From: Gemmatimonas sp.
GTDB taxonomy: Bacteria; Krumholzibacteriota; Krumholzibacteriia; LZORAL124-64-63
DNA length: 46,090 bases
NCBI GenBank assembly: GCA_013824755.1
Contig: PNOJ01000010.1
Location: forward strand, 1 to 46,090
Direction of reading: 5' to 3'
Shown: in pieces, positions 1-10,300 of the stretch
How positions within the stretch are numbered: position 1 is the stretch's first letter
Layout: each line of letters begins with the position of its first letter
Made by a program: the position numbers and the translations under genes
Notes under the pieces: model-generated
What the model saw: the letters and a program-made list of their open reading frames with translations, nothing else
The model's database searches: none
Told to the model about the DNA's origin: nothing

Positions 1-313
1 TTTTCTTCGCGACCGCCTTCTTCGCGACCGCCTTCTTGCGGCCCGCCTTGCGCCGACCTGCCGCCTTCGAGGCGGCGGACGAGGCCCGCCGCTTCCCCGT
101 CTTCTTCGCGGCCTTCGCCGACGACGTCCCGGACGCCGCCGCGACGGGGCCACCCTTCACGAGATCGGCGATGGCGGCCCTCACCTTGGCCAGTTCGGAT
201 TCGAGGTCGCTGCGGCGCGACTCCAGCTCGGTGAGCCGTTCCTTGACGGCGAGCAGGCGTCGTAGATCGTCGAGCGACAGCTCCCCCGCTAGTGCGGCGA
301 ACTTGCGCGTCAT
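1..313 (-). CDS. Histone H1-like Lys/Ala-rich DNA-binding protein (partial, 3' end missing)
   Basis: The gene runs off the left edge, so only the first 104 codons are seen. Residues 1 to about 52 look like an amphipathic, probably coiled-coil segment (LTELESRRSDLESELAKV). From about residue 55 the protein becomes a basic, low-complexity tail of Ala, Lys and Arg with AVAKK units; the 15-base unit encoding them is repeated at bases 1-36. Such tails occur in bacterial histone H1-like proteins (HctB/AlgP type) that bind DNA without sequence specificity. The start ATG at 313 has a GGAGG six bases upstream, and a strong promoter lies at 362-391. Function is inferred from composition only; a ribosome-associated or other nucleic-acid-binding role is equally possible. 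The ORF on the opposite strand here is an antisense shadow. Confidence 0.7.
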   Translation of the reverse strand, partial: MTRKFAALAGELSLDDLRRLLAVKERLTELESRRSDLESELAKVRAAIADLVKGGPVAAASGTSSAKAAKKTGKRRASSAASKAAGRRKAGRKKAVAKKAVAKK

Positions 314-361
314 CGCGAACCTCCGGGTTGGATCCGACGGGCGAGCATGAATATTACCGAC

Positions 362-391
362 ACCCTAGCGCCGACCACCGCCAACTGTCAA
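362..391 (-). promoter_or_regulatory. Sigma-70-type promoter of the histone-like gene
   Basis: On the minus strand TTGACA (391-386) is followed by an 18-bp spacer and TAGGGT (367-362). Initiation would be near 355, giving a leader of about 40 nt with a good ribosome-binding site. A second A/T-rich hexamer, TAATAT, lies just downstream. Read directly from sequence; activity is inferred. Confidence 0.65.
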
Positions 392-413
392 CCGGGAGGT
401 AAGATCGGGACCG

Positions 414-2063
414 TCAGCGCCGGTCGGCGGGCGCGATCCACCAGTCCTGGATGTTCTGGTAGGTCGAGAGCACGTGGGGCGCGACGCCCTGCAATCGGCG
501 GCGCACCGCCACCACCTGGTCGGGGTAATAGAGCGTGGCGACCGGAGCCTCCTCCAGGATCAGGCGCTGGAAGGCGCTCCAGACCGGCAGGGCCCGGGCG
601 CGGTCGCGCTCGGCGAGGCCCAGGGCGAGCAGCGAATCGGCCGCGTCGCTGGCGTAGTGTCCGTAGTTGAAGAGCGACCAGGCGTCCGAGGCGAAACGCG
701 GCGAGGGATCCACCGCGAGCCGCTCGGAGTAGACGCCCAGGTACGCCTCGAAGCGGCCGGCCTGGACGAGTTCGAGCGCCGCGCCCATCTCCATGACCCG
801 GGGGCGGCACGCCACGCCCACGCGGCCGAGATGATCGCGGATCGCGGCGGCGCCGTTCTCCCGCACCGCGTCGCCCTTGCGCGTCAGCAGGCTGAAGCTC
901 AGCACCGCGCCGTCGCGCTCGCGCACGCCGTCGCCGTCGGCGTCGCGCCAGCCGGCCTCCTCCAGCAGCGCGCGGGCCCGCGCGGGGTCGTAGGGCTCCG
1001 GCGGCAACGCGGGGTCGAAGGCCCAGAGCGCGGGCGGCAGCGGGCCGCCGCCGGCGCGGGCACAGCCCTCCAGCAGGCCGTCGACGAAGAGCGAGCGGTC
1101 GACAGCCAGCGACAGCGCCCGCCGCACGCGCGCATCGGCGAAGCGGGGATCCTCCAGGTTCCACACGATCTGCCCCACCAGGCGGCCCGCGAGACGGTGC
1201 ACGACCACGTCGTCCCGACGGCGCAGGCGGTCGAGCGAACCCGCGGGCACGTCCTCCAGCAGGTCCACGCCGCCGGTCTCGAGTTCGACCAGGCGGGACG
1301 TCTCGTCGGGGATGATCCGCAGGACGAGGCGGTCGAGCCGCGCGCGCGGCCCCGGGTAGCCCTCGTTGCGGCGCAGCACCAGCGTCTGTCCGCGCTCCCA
1401 GGACTCCAGGACGAAGGGGCCGCTCGAGAGGGGCCGCTCGTTCAGCGGCCACGCGCGCACCGCCGCCGGGTCCAGCGCGTCGGTGAGGTGGGCCGGCAGC
1501 AGGAAGTGGCCGAGCGTCGCCACGAGATCGTTGCGGCTCTCCCGGAACACGTAGCGCACCGTCGCATCGTCCAGCGCGGTGACGGAGACCACGTTGTTGA
1601 AGCGGCCGCCGCCGCGCGGGCTCGCCACCCGCGGGTCGACGAAGAGCCGGTACGAGGCCGCGACATCGCGGGCGGTCAGCGGCGCGCCGTCGGACCAGCG
1701 CCAGGGCCGCAGCCGGACCGTCACCGCGAGGCTGTCGGGGGAGAACTCCAGAGCCGAGGCGATCCGGGGACGGTAGACGAAGTCCTCCCCCATCTCCACG
1801 AGGGTGTCGCCGAGCAGGTCGAGGACCTGGCCGGCGTGCGCGGAGGTGTAGAGCAGGGGGTTCAGGACGTCGGGGTCGGCCGGGAAGGCGACGACGGCCG
1901 TCCCGCCGTCGACCGGCGCGGCGGCGGGTTCCGGGCGATCCTCGCCCCGGCGCCCGCACCCCGCGGGCAGGACGCACAGCACGACCAGAAACAGGCAAGC
2001 GGCCGGCGCCATCGCACCGCCGCATCCCGTCACCCGGCCCGCGCTCCTCGACCTGATGCCCAC
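414..2063 (-). CDS. ABC transporter substrate-binding lipoprotein, SBP family 5 (peptide/nickel type)
   Basis: A 549-residue periplasmic-type binding protein that would capture oligopeptides or a similar ligand for an ABC importer. It has an N-terminal hydrophobic segment ending in lipobox LPAGC, with the lipidated Cys at about residue 36, then the SBP_bac_5 fold: an LNPLLYTSA segment, the WSDGAPLTARDVAASYR motif typical of the family, a SGPFVLESW segment, and the ARVRRALSLAVDR hinge motif. I chose GTG 2063 because GGGAGG lies seven bases upstream and it gives the signal peptide a positive n-region; ATG 2012 is the alternative but has no ribosome-binding site and no N-terminal charge. No permease or ATPase gene is adjacent, so the partner is encoded elsewhere. 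Ligand specificity cannot be read from sequence. Confidence 0.88.
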   Translation of the reverse strand: MGIRSRSAGRVTGCGGAMAPAACLFLVVLCVLPAGCGRRGEDRPEPAAAPVDGGTAVVAFPADPDVLNPLLYTSAHAGQVLDLLGDTLVEMGEDFVYRPRIASALEFSPDSLAVTVRLRPWRWSDGAPLTARDVAASYRLFVDPRVASPRGGGRFNNVVSVTALDDATVRYVFRESRNDLVATLGHFLLPAHLTDALDPAAVRAWPLNERPLSSGPFVLESWERGQTLVLRRNEGYPGPRARLDRLVLRIIPDETSRLVELETGGVDLLEDVPAGSLDRLRRRDDVVVHRLAGRLVGQIVWNLEDPRFADARVRRALSLAVDRSLFVDGLLEGCARAGGGPLPPALWAFDPALPPEPYDPARARALLEEAGWRDADGDGVRERDGAVLSFSLLTRKGDAVRENGAAAIRDHLGRVGVACRPRVMEMGAALELVQAGRFEAYLGVYSERLAVDPSPRFASDAWSLFNYGHYASDAADSLLALGLAERDRARALPVWSAFQRLILEEAPVATLYYPDQVVAVRRRLQGVAPHVLSTYQNIQDWWIAPADRR

Positions 2064-2132
2064 GCTCCGTCCTCCCGTCGCGGCGAAGCGGCCCGGCCCC
2101 GTCGGGTCCGGGCCGCCTCGGCGACCGTGATC

Positions 2133-2161
2133 AGTGTAGCGTGGGCGCCGGTCGCGGTCAA
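2133..2161 (-). promoter_or_regulatory. Promoter of the solute-binding lipoprotein gene
   Basis: Minus strand TTGACC (2161-2156), 17-bp spacer, TACACT (2138-2133). Predicted start near 2126, leader about 63 nt to the GTG at 2063. It lies immediately downstream of the C25 peptidase stop, showing that this gene is a separate transcription unit. Confidence 0.6.
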
Positions 2162-2176
2162 CGCGGCCGGCGGCGG

Positions 2177-5100
2177 CTACTTGACGAGCAGCATCTTCAG
2201 GGTGCTGTCCTCGCCGCCGCGCTGCGCGCGCAGGAAATAGACGCCGCTGGCCTGGGGGCGACCGGCGTCGTCCTGGCCGTGCCAGGTCACCGTCAGCCAG
2301 CCGGGCGCCGCCGGCCCGCGGTGCAGGCTGCGCACGAGCCGGCCCTGCGCGTCGAAGATCTCGACCGAGAGCGGCCCCTCCCCGCCCTCGGGCACGTAGA
2401 GACGGGCCGTGGTGCTCGGGTTGAAGGGGTTCGGGACGTTGCGCGTCAGGGTCAGGCGGGCGGCCGGCGGCGGCGCCTCCTCGACCGGCGTCGTGGCGAC
2501 GGCCCGGAAAACGCCGTCGCGCAGGGTGTTGCCGCGGAAGGTCGGCCAAGTCGCCTCGTTCGGGTAGAAGGGCGCCGGCAGGTCCCAGACGTGGATCAGC
2601 AGGTCCCAGCCGCCGTAGACGAGGTTGACGTAGCCGTCCTGGTCGAGGTCGCAGATCACGGGCGCGGGGCGGATGGGCCCGCCGAGGGTCAGCGGGAAGC
2701 CGTCGAGGTCCTGCCCGTCGTGCGAGAAGGCGTAGAGGTTGTTCGGCGATTCGGTGTCGCCGCCCCCGATCCCGAACACCACGTCCGGGTAGTGGTCGCC
2801 GTTGAGATCGCCGACCACGGGGCTGGATTCGGAGTTGCCGGGCACCGAGCGCGGCCAGCCGCTCATGGTCTGTCCGCTGGTCCCGCCGGCGACGTCGGTG
2901 TCGACGACGTGGACGTTCGACGACGTGGCGCCGAGCACCTCGACCGCGACGATCTCCAGCCGGCCGTCGTTGTCGAAGTCGCCCACGGCGGGGCTGGGGC
3001 AGGTGACGTCGCCGTTGGTGCTCTGGGAGCGGAAGTAGCGGGGGAACCCGGGGTAGCGGGTGCCGTTCTGGCGGACCACCCGCAGCGAGTCCTCCTCCGA
3101 GACGAACACGATCTCCTTCAGGCCGTCGTTGTCGAGGTCGGCGACGGTGGGGCTGCACATGATGTTGCCGGCGAGGCCGACCATGATCGGGAAGCCCGGC
3201 ACCTGCGTGCCGTCGTGGCGATACGCCAGCAACCTGTTGGTGGCGACGTTGCGGTACCGCGTCCCGAAGATGATGTCCTTGGCGCCGTCGCCGTCGAGGT
3301 CCTCGAGCGCCGGGCCGGAACGGCACCACTCGTCGTAGGTCAGCACCGACGAGCGGTCGATCAGCACGCCGTGGGTGGCGGGGTTGTTGTCGCCGTCGCG
3401 CACCTCGGTGCCGTCGGTGTTCCAGGCGAGCGTGCGGCCGGCGAGATTGTTGGCCACGATCTCGACCTCGCCGTCACCGTCGATGTCCCCCACCGCCGGC
3501 GGCGCCCAGACCCACATCGTCCCGGTGGACTGGGGCCAGCCGGGCACCTGCGTGCCGTCGGCGTTGTAGGCGTACATCAGCTTGAGGTCGCGGTCGGAGC
3601 AGAGGATCTCCAGCGCCGGGTCGTCGTCGAGGTTCGCCAGGGTCACGCCCATGGGCGTCAGCCGGGCGTTCAGGCTGGTGATCGGCCCGAGGGTCTGCGA
3701 ATCGCCGTCGCCGTCGAACAGCTCCTGCCCGTCCTCGGTCCACACGTAGACCTCGTTCGACGCCATGACGATCTCCAGGCGGTGGTCCCCGGTCACGTCG
3801 CCGACGGCGCAGTGGCTGCTCGTCTCGACGGCGAAGGGCAGCGGGAACGGCGCGAGCTCCGACGGCGAGGTGCTCTTGGCGAAGACGGCCGAGGCGGCGC
3901 CCTCCACCAGGAACGAGTCGACGCAGGTGACGCGGTAGTAGTAGCGCGTCAGCAGGTCCAGGCCGGTGTCGCGGAAGTAGGAGGTCCGCCCCAGCAGGTC
4001 GAAGTTGGCCCGCGTGAACGGGCCGGCCGCGTTCTGGCTGCGGTAGACGTGGTAGCCGCGCACCCCGGCCAGGTTCACCGGCGTCCAGGTCAGCTCGATG
4101 ACGTCGGGGCCCAGCGCGGCGACGGATTCGAGGTCGGTCGGCACCGCGGGGGTCGTCATCCCGACGGGGTGTACGAAGCGCCGGCCGCGCGCGTCGGTGA
4201 CGACGATCCTGGCGTCGTAGGCCAGCGCGACGTTCAGGACCTTCAGCGACACCAGCGCCGTGCCGCTGGACGTCTGCAGCAGGTCGAGGTTGGGATACGT
4301 CAGGAGCGAGTCGTAGAGCACGACGTTGGGACTGCTGGTGCGCAGCACGGCGGTGAGGCCGTCGGCGCGACCGGCGCCGAAGTTCTCCAGCGTCATCATC
4401 ACCGTAACGCGCTCGTTGTTCTCCAGGATGCCGTCGTTGTCGCCGTAGGGCGCGTCGAACCAGTCCAGGCCGATGGGCTCGACCTCGGGGGCCGCGACCA
4501 CCAGTTCCCAGGTGGAGCTCCAGGGCCCGGCGGGCACGTTGTCGGCGACCACCAGGAAGGAGGCGAGGGTGCCGTCGGCCATCCCCGCGTCGAAGCGGAT
4601 CAGGAAGGTGTCCAGGGCGTTGGCGCTGCCCCCGCTGGGGATGGTGGCCACCGCGGCCGTGCCGTCCAGGACGGTCACCCCGGCCGCAGCCGTGGCCAGC
4701 ACCGCGGTCACGCCGGCGGCGCCGCCGCTGCCGGTGTCCTGGAAGCGCGCCAGGAAGGCCACGGTCTCCCCGGCCTCCGCGACGCCGTTGCCGTTGCCGA
4801 TCGTGCCGCCGGTGCCGTTATCCGTGACGGTCATGCTCTGCAGGGCGATGTAGGCGCCGGTACCGGTCACCGGCAGCGACTGGACCTTGCGGGCGGCGTT
4901 GCGGGCGGTCACCGTCAGGGTGAGCGACCCGGTGTCCTCCGGCACGATGTACAGCGAGACGAGTCCGGCGGCGTCGGTGTCGCCCCAGGCGTAGACGTCG
5001 CCGCTGCGGCTGATCACGACCCGGGCGCCGACGACGGGCTGCCCCCCCGAGGTGATGGTGACCGGGACGTTCTGGGCGCCTCGCGGCACCGAAGCGGCCA

Positions 5101-7066
5101 CCCCCACGGTCAGGGCGGCGGGCGACGCCGTCCACATGCTCTGGGCCGGGTCGCCTAGCAGCGTGTAGTTCATGAACGTCCAGCGGGTGAAGCTGTTGGC
5201 GGGCGCGTAGGCCAGCCAGGGCAGCCGACTGGCGGCCATCAGGTCGCCGAGCCGCGGCTGCTCGTCGCACATCATGGCCTCGAAGAACGCCTTCTGGAAA
5301 TCGTTCGCGGTGGCCGGGAAGGCCGCCCGCGTGGCGCCGATGGAGGCGAAGGAGCCGCCGTTGGGGTTCTGCACGAACCGCTCCATGAGGCAGCCGTAGT
5401 CGAAGGCCGCCGAGGCGCAGTTCAGGGCGTACATCAGGAACGGCCGGTCGGCGCCGTTGTGCAGGTTGTCGGCGTCGGTGATCGTGATGTTGGCGTCGCC
5501 CATGTCCATGTTGAAGAAAAAGCCGTGGCCGATCTGGTTGAAGATGCTGAAATGGCCGGTATTCAGGCTGTCGAGGGCGGCGAGGCGGGTCTCGGGGACC
5601 GCCCCCGGGTACATCGGCTGTCCGAACTCGTCGAGGCGATTCCAGGCCTCGAACATCCGCACCGCGGTCATGTCGGTGCAGGGCGCGACGACATCGTCGA
5701 CGAGCGCCTGGGCGTACGACGCGCCGTCGAGCGTGATCCCGCCCTCGGTGTTGGTGAACAGCACCTCGGCCGCGGTCAGGAAGCGGTTGGCGAAGCCCGC
5801 GCCGGCCGCCGCATTCTCGTAGTTGAGGACCTTGGCCACGAAGGCGTTCACGTCCGCGACGGTGCTCACCGGCGCGCGGCCGAAGGAGATGTCGCTGGCA
5901 ACGTCGCAGTCGTCGCCGGGGTTGGTCTCGCTGACGGTCGGCTCGCCGAAATCGGCGTCCCCGTCCAGGTTCCAGTTCCCGTCCAGACAGGCGAAGTAGA
6001 GGTCGGCCGGGATGTCGGTCGTGCCTCCGGGCGGGTAGAAATTGCTCAGGGCGTACCGCGCCGGCACGACGTCGGTGTCGCCGCCGAGCAGCACGTACTC
6101 GACGCCCCAGCGCTCGTAGGCGTCGCGGATGAACATGCGGACCGTCTCCTGGATGTCGACGCCGTGACGGTAGTTGGCCTCGATCCATTCCAGGGTCTTG
6201 ACGACGGCGGGCAGCCCCTGCGAGGTGCGGTAGTCGGCCAGGGGCTGGAATGCGGCCGCGAGCGCGTCGTTGGTGATGATCAGGTAGGAGACCGCCGAGC
6301 CGCTGAGGCTGGGCGTCTTGTCGGGAGTGAAGCCGCCGGCGACGGGCGCGACGTCGGCGCCGTCCTCGCGCACGTATCCGGCCAGGGCTTCGGGATTGGC
6401 CAGGACGCCGGCGAGCTGACGCTCCAGCCGGCTGCGTTCGCCGGCGACGCGACGCTGGCGCACGACGGCGTCGGCCCGGTCGGCGAGCCCGGGTACGGGC
6501 AGCAGTCGGACCTCGTAGTTCTCCAGCAGTTCCACCTCGCGCCACGATCCGTCCGCCGCCGGCAGCGCGCGCAGGGGGTGCACCGTGACGGTGACCAACC
6601 GGAAGCCGTTCATGACATGGTTGCCGCCGAAGCGTCCCCAGTCGGAGGGGAAGGCCGTCTTGGATCCGGTCAGGATCTGCTGGCGTCCCGGCACGCCCTC
6701 GCTGCTGAGCGGGGCGGCGGCCAGCGCCAGCGCCCCGGGCACGGGCAGTGTCCGCGTCGAGAGGGGCACGACCTCGACGGCTCCGTACGAGGACGACGCC
6801 GGTACCAGCAGGGTCAGGGTCCGGCCGACCAGGTCGGGGCGACCGGTCTCCAGCAGGGGTTGCGTACCGGGCAATCGCGGCTGCAGGCTCCCGCCCGGCT
6901 GCGTCGACCAGGTCAAGTCGGAGGCGGCGAACGAGCCCCGGTAGACGACGTCGCCGGCGGCGAGGGCGCCCGTCGCCGCCAACAGCGGCAGCAGGACGGC
7001 GGCGAGCCCCCAGATGAAGCGCGCTGCGCGCGGACCGGCGAGATCGTTGCGGTTCATCCGATGCAT
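2177..7066 (-). CDS. Secreted C25 (gingipain-type) cysteine peptidase with FG-GAP/VCBS propeller and type IX-like sorting domain
   Basis: A 1629-residue multidomain protein. Order: signal peptide (to about residue 37, ending ATGALAA); pro-region; peptidase C25 domain from about 258 to 640, opening with SYLIITNDAL and YVLLGGDTDVVPARY; Ig-like post-C25 domain about 641-740; two CARDB-like beta domains about 745-970; fibronectin III about 975-1065; eight Asp-rich FG-GAP/VCBS repeats about 1085-1520 (for example VGDIDGDGEVEIV) that form a calcium-binding beta-propeller; and a C-terminal sandwich with NVPNPFNPSTT and SGVYFLRA. The catalytic pair is present: His514 in QIGHGFFF and Cys550 in ALNCASAAF. 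Family knowledge says such proteins cleave extracellular proteins and are exported and anchored through the C-terminal domain. ATG 7057 is an alternative start. A paralogue lies directly upstream at 7330-12090. Confidence 0.9.
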   Translation of the reverse strand: MHRMNRNDLAGPRAARFIWGLAAVLLPLLAATGALAAGDVVYRGSFAASDLTWSTQPGGSLQPRLPGTQPLLETGRPDLVGRTLTLLVPASSSYGAVEVVPLSTRTLPVPGALALAAAPLSSEGVPGRQQILTGSKTAFPSDWGRFGGNHVMNGFRLVTVTVHPLRALPAADGSWREVELLENYEVRLLPVPGLADRADAVVRQRRVAGERSRLERQLAGVLANPEALAGYVREDGADVAPVAGGFTPDKTPSLSGSAVSYLIITNDALAAAFQPLADYRTSQGLPAVVKTLEWIEANYRHGVDIQETVRMFIRDAYERWGVEYVLLGGDTDVVPARYALSNFYPPGGTTDIPADLYFACLDGNWNLDGDADFGEPTVSETNPGDDCDVASDISFGRAPVSTVADVNAFVAKVLNYENAAAGAGFANRFLTAAEVLFTNTEGGITLDGASYAQALVDDVVAPCTDMTAVRMFEAWNRLDEFGQPMYPGAVPETRLAALDSLNTGHFSIFNQIGHGFFFNMDMGDANITITDADNLHNGADRPFLMYALNCASAAFDYGCLMERFVQNPNGGSFASIGATRAAFPATANDFQKAFFEAMMCDEQPRLGDLMAASRLPWLAYAPANSFTRWTFMNYTLLGDPAQSMWTASPAALTVGVAASVPRGAQNVPVTITSGGQPVVGARVVISRSGDVYAWGDTDAAGLVSLYIVPEDTGSLTLTVTARNAARKVQSLPVTGTGAYIALQSMTVTDNGTGGTIGNGNGVAEAGETVAFLARFQDTGSGGAAGVTAVLATAAAGVTVLDGTAAVATIPSGGSANALDTFLIRFDAGMADGTLASFLVVADNVPAGPWSSTWELVVAAPEVEPIGLDWFDAPYGDNDGILENNERVTVMMTLENFGAGRADGLTAVLRTSSPNVVLYDSLLTYPNLDLLQTSSGTALVSLKVLNVALAYDARIVVTDARGRRFVHPVGMTTPAVPTDLESVAALGPDVIELTWTPVNLAGVRGYHVYRSQNAAGPFTRANFDLLGRTSYFRDTGLDLLTRYYYRVTCVDSFLVEGAASAVFAKSTSPSELAPFPLPFAVETSSHCAVGDVTGDHRLEIVMASNEVYVWTEDGQELFDGDGDSQTLGPITSLNARLTPMGVTLANLDDDPALEILCSDRDLKLMYAYNADGTQVPGWPQSTGTMWVWAPPAVGDIDGDGEVEIVANNLAGRTLAWNTDGTEVRDGDNNPATHGVLIDRSSVLTYDEWCRSGPALEDLDGDGAKDIIFGTRYRNVATNRLLAYRHDGTQVPGFPIMVGLAGNIMCSPTVADLDNDGLKEIVFVSEEDSLRVVRQNGTRYPGFPRYFRSQSTNGDVTCPSPAVGDFDNDGRLEIVAVEVLGATSSNVHVVDTDVAGGTSGQTMSGWPRSVPGNSESSPVVGDLNGDHYPDVVFGIGGGDTESPNNLYAFSHDGQDLDGFPLTLGGPIRPAPVICDLDQDGYVNLVYGGWDLLIHVWDLPAPFYPNEATWPTFRGNTLRDGVFRAVATTPVEEAPPPAARLTLTRNVPNPFNPSTTARLYVPEGGEGPLSVEIFDAQGRLVRSLHRGPAAPGWLTVTWHGQDDAGRPQASGVYFLRAQRGGEDSTLKMLLVK

Positions 7067-7275
7067 GTCTCCCCCATGTCGTAAAGGGATGCGCCCGACG
7101 CGATCGCCGGACAGGTCCAGGTCTGCATTTCGGCTCCAGTGAGCACTAGCCGCGGAACAGCGTCGCTCGAGTTTCCGCCGGCGAATGGCCGGCGATCCGA
7201 CTCGTTAACCTCGTTGCTCTCGCGTCCTCCCGGCAAGCGTTGGGGGCGGGCTCCGGCCATCGCCGCAGTGCAAGC

Positions 7276-7304
7276 AGTATAGCGCAACCAGGTCGCGCTG
7301 ACAA
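7276..7304 (-). promoter_or_regulatory. Promoter of the first C25 peptidase gene
   Basis: Minus strand TTGTCA (7304-7299), 17-bp spacer, TATACT (7281-7276), one of the best -10 boxes in the window. Initiation near 7269 leaves a leader of about 200 nt before ATG 7066. The leader (7067-7268) contains short GC-rich inverted repeats, for example around CGCCGGCCATTCGCCGGCG, but no riboswitch class I recognise and no ORF I can support. Confidence 0.65.
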
Positions 7305-7329
7305 TAGCCTGGGCGGTGAAATCGTCGTT

Positions 7330-10300
7330 TCAACGCACCAGCGACATCTTCCCGACGGCCGAGCCCGCCGCGGAGCGCAGTCGGTACAGGTAGATTCCCG
7401 CGGGGACCGGCCGCCCCGCGTCGTCCTCGCCGCGCCAGACGACGGCGTGGCTGCCGCCGACACGAGGTTCGTCCAGCAGCGTGCGGACCTCGCGTCCCAG
7501 CAGGTCGTAGACGATCAGCGCGACGTCGCCGCGGAATCCCGCCGGCAGCTCGAACTCGATGCGCGTGGCGGGATTGAAGGGATTGGGCACGTTCTGGCGC
7601 AAGGTCGGGACCACGCTCGGCAGCGGGTTACCGGCGCCGGTCGAGGTGTCGTAGGGCGTCCAGAGCCCCGTGCGTGCGGCGTCGCCGTGGAAGGTCGGCC
7701 AGGACATGTTCTCCGGCCGCCAGGGCTGGTGCAGGTCCCAGACGTGCATGGCCTGGTCCCAGCCCCCGTACACGAGGTCCACATCGCCGTCGCGGTCGAG
7801 ATCGGTCAGCGTCGGCGTCGCGCGGACGGGCCCCCCGACGACCAGCGGGAAGCCCGGCACCGTCGAGGCGTCGTGGCGGAAACCGTAGATGTGATTCGGC
7901 GACGTGTCGGAACCGCCCCCGATGCCGTACACCACGTCGGGCTTCCCGTCGCCGGTGATGTCCCCCACCAGCGGCGAAGACTCCGAGTTGCTCGCCAACA
8001 GCAACGACCAGCCCGTCAGCTGCGTGCCGCTCTTGCTGTAGGCGCAGAGGTACGAGGTGTGGTTGTCGACCACCTTGACCGCCACGATGTCCAGCACGCC
8101 GTCGCCGTCGAGGTCGCCGAGTGCGGGCGACGGGCAGGGGATGCCGGCTTGGCCGCTGTTCGCGGTGAAGACCAGGGGGAACGGCGCCACCGTGCGGCCC
8201 GTCTCGTCGATCAGGTGCAACCGGTCGTTCTCGGTGACGAACGCGATCTCGAGCACGCCGTCGCCGTCGAGGTCGCCGGCCGCGGGCGAGCAGATGGCCG
8301 AGGACCAGCTGCCCAGGGTGTAGGGCCAGCCGGCGATGTTCACGCCGTCGTTGCCCAGCGCGTAGACCTTGTCCACGCTGCCGTTCATGTAGCGGGAGAT
8401 GACCACGACCTCGCGGCGTCCGTCGTGATCGAGGTCGACCAGCAGCGGCGCGCCGTACTGGTAGGACTCGCCGGTCCGCACCTGGAAGACGCCGACGGTG
8501 GCCGGGTTCGCGTCGCCGTCGAAGAAGTCGCTGCCGTCGTGGTGCCACACGTAGGTGATCCCGCCGGTCGAGGTGACGACGACCTCGGCGTCGCCGTCCC
8601 CGTCGAGGTCCGCCACGGCGGGCGCCGCCCAGTTCCAGGCGTTGATGGTGCGCGGCCAGCCGGGCGCGGTGGTGCCGTCGCCCTGGAAGACGTAGATCGA
8701 GCTGCCGCTGCGGCACGAGGCGACGATCTCGAGACCCGGGTGCGCGGTGAGGTTGGCCAGGGTGACGGCGGCCGGCGTCCAGGTCTGACCGATGGCGATG
8801 AACGGGCCGCTGGTGGCGGGATCGGCGTCGCCGTCGCGCAGCTCCTGGCCCGTGGCGTCCCAGGCGTAGATGGCGTCCGCCGCCGACACGATGTTCAGGA
8901 CGCCGTCGGCGTTGATGTCGCCGACCGCGACGTGGCTGGACGTCTCGGCCGTCATGGCGACGGGGAAGCCGGCGGCCTCCGCCGGCGACGAGTCGAAGAA
9001 GCCCGTCGTCGACTGCCGGCTCTCGAGCCCCGAGGAATCCTGGGAAGTGACCCGGTAGTAGTAGCGGGTCAGCGGCGCGAGATCCAGGTCCTGGAAGAAG
9101 CCGCCGGCGACGGGGGCGTCGGTCCGGCGCACGAAGCCCGAGTTCGGTGTGGTCGACCGGTACACGTGGTAGCCCGCGACGTCGGCGGCGGTCGCGGGCT
9201 GCCAGGTGATCGAGGCCGTCAGCGGGACCTGGCCGACGACCGCCGGCAGACCGACCTGGTCGGGCCGACTGAGGTCGAATTCGTGGACCCACTCGCGACC
9301 CAGTCCGTCGCCGATGTGCAGGCGCGCCTTGCGGCTGTTCGAGATGGTGCTCATGCTCAGCAGGAATTCCGTCACCTGCTGGACCTCTCCCATCGGCGCC
9401 AGCGCCGGCCAGGTCGTCGCGCCGGTCGTGACGGTGATGCCCGGCAGGCCCGTCTCCAGCCACCCGGTCAGGCCGCTCGCGCCGCCATGCCCGTCGTTGC
9501 GCAGGTCCACCCAGACGCGGATCACCTCGTTGACTTCGATGGTGCCGTTGCCGTTGCCGTAGGGGAAGTCGTTCCAGCGCAGGATTCCCGGCGAGAGCTC
9601 GGGCGCGGCGATCTCCAGCGTGAAATCCTCCCGGCACACGGCGTAGCCGTCGTCGCTGCCGAGCGTGAGGAGCAGTTCGTCCCGGTCGGCGATGCCGCGG
9701 TCCAAATCGAGCAGCAGCGGCGCGACGGCAGGGCCGCTTTCCCCGGCCGCGAGCGCCGGCGCCTGGCAGGAGGCGCCGAGCAGCGTGACGCCGGGGTGCG
9801 CGCAGGCCAGGATCAGCGTGGTGGGTTGCGTCAGCGGGGCGTCCCCGCTGTTGCGCAGGACGGGCAGCAGGGCGATCACCTCGCCGGCATCGGCGATGCC
9901 GTCGGCGTTGCCCACGGAGCCGTAGGCCCCGTCGTCGTGGAGCGACAGCGACGCGAGGCCCAGGTAGGGCTGACCGGTGCCCCCGACGGCGACGGCGCCC
10001 GCGTACGGGCGGCAATTCGCCGCGGTGACGGTCAGGTCCAGGCTGCCGGAAGCGTTCGGGAGGACCCCGAGCGAGACCGTGCCGTCCATCCCCGTCAGTC
10101 CCGAGGCCAGCACGTCACCCGCCTTGAACAGGCAGACCCGGGCCTCGGCCAGCGGCACGCCGTCGCGCTTCACCTCGACCAGGACGGATGACGGGCCGAG
10201 GGGCAGGGCCGCGGGCGCGGTGACCGTGAGCGTCTGCGGCGCCTCGGTCCAGAGCTGCAGGGACGGGTCGCCGAGCACGGCCATCGCCATCTGCGTCCAG

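Noticed and set aside
1-36. Tandem 15-base repeat as a non-coding satellite
   Set aside because: It is in frame with and encodes AVAKK units of the Lys/Ala-rich protein.
2141-5158. A 1005-codon open frame on the plus strand opposite the first C25 peptidase
   Set aside because: Low-complexity Val/Gly/Asp/Arg-rich translation without domains; it mirrors codon bias of the real minus-strand gene in GC-rich DNA.
7240-10191. A 983-codon plus-strand open frame opposite the second C25 peptidase
   Set aside because: Same shadow pattern; the minus strand encodes recognisable catalytic and VCBS motifs.
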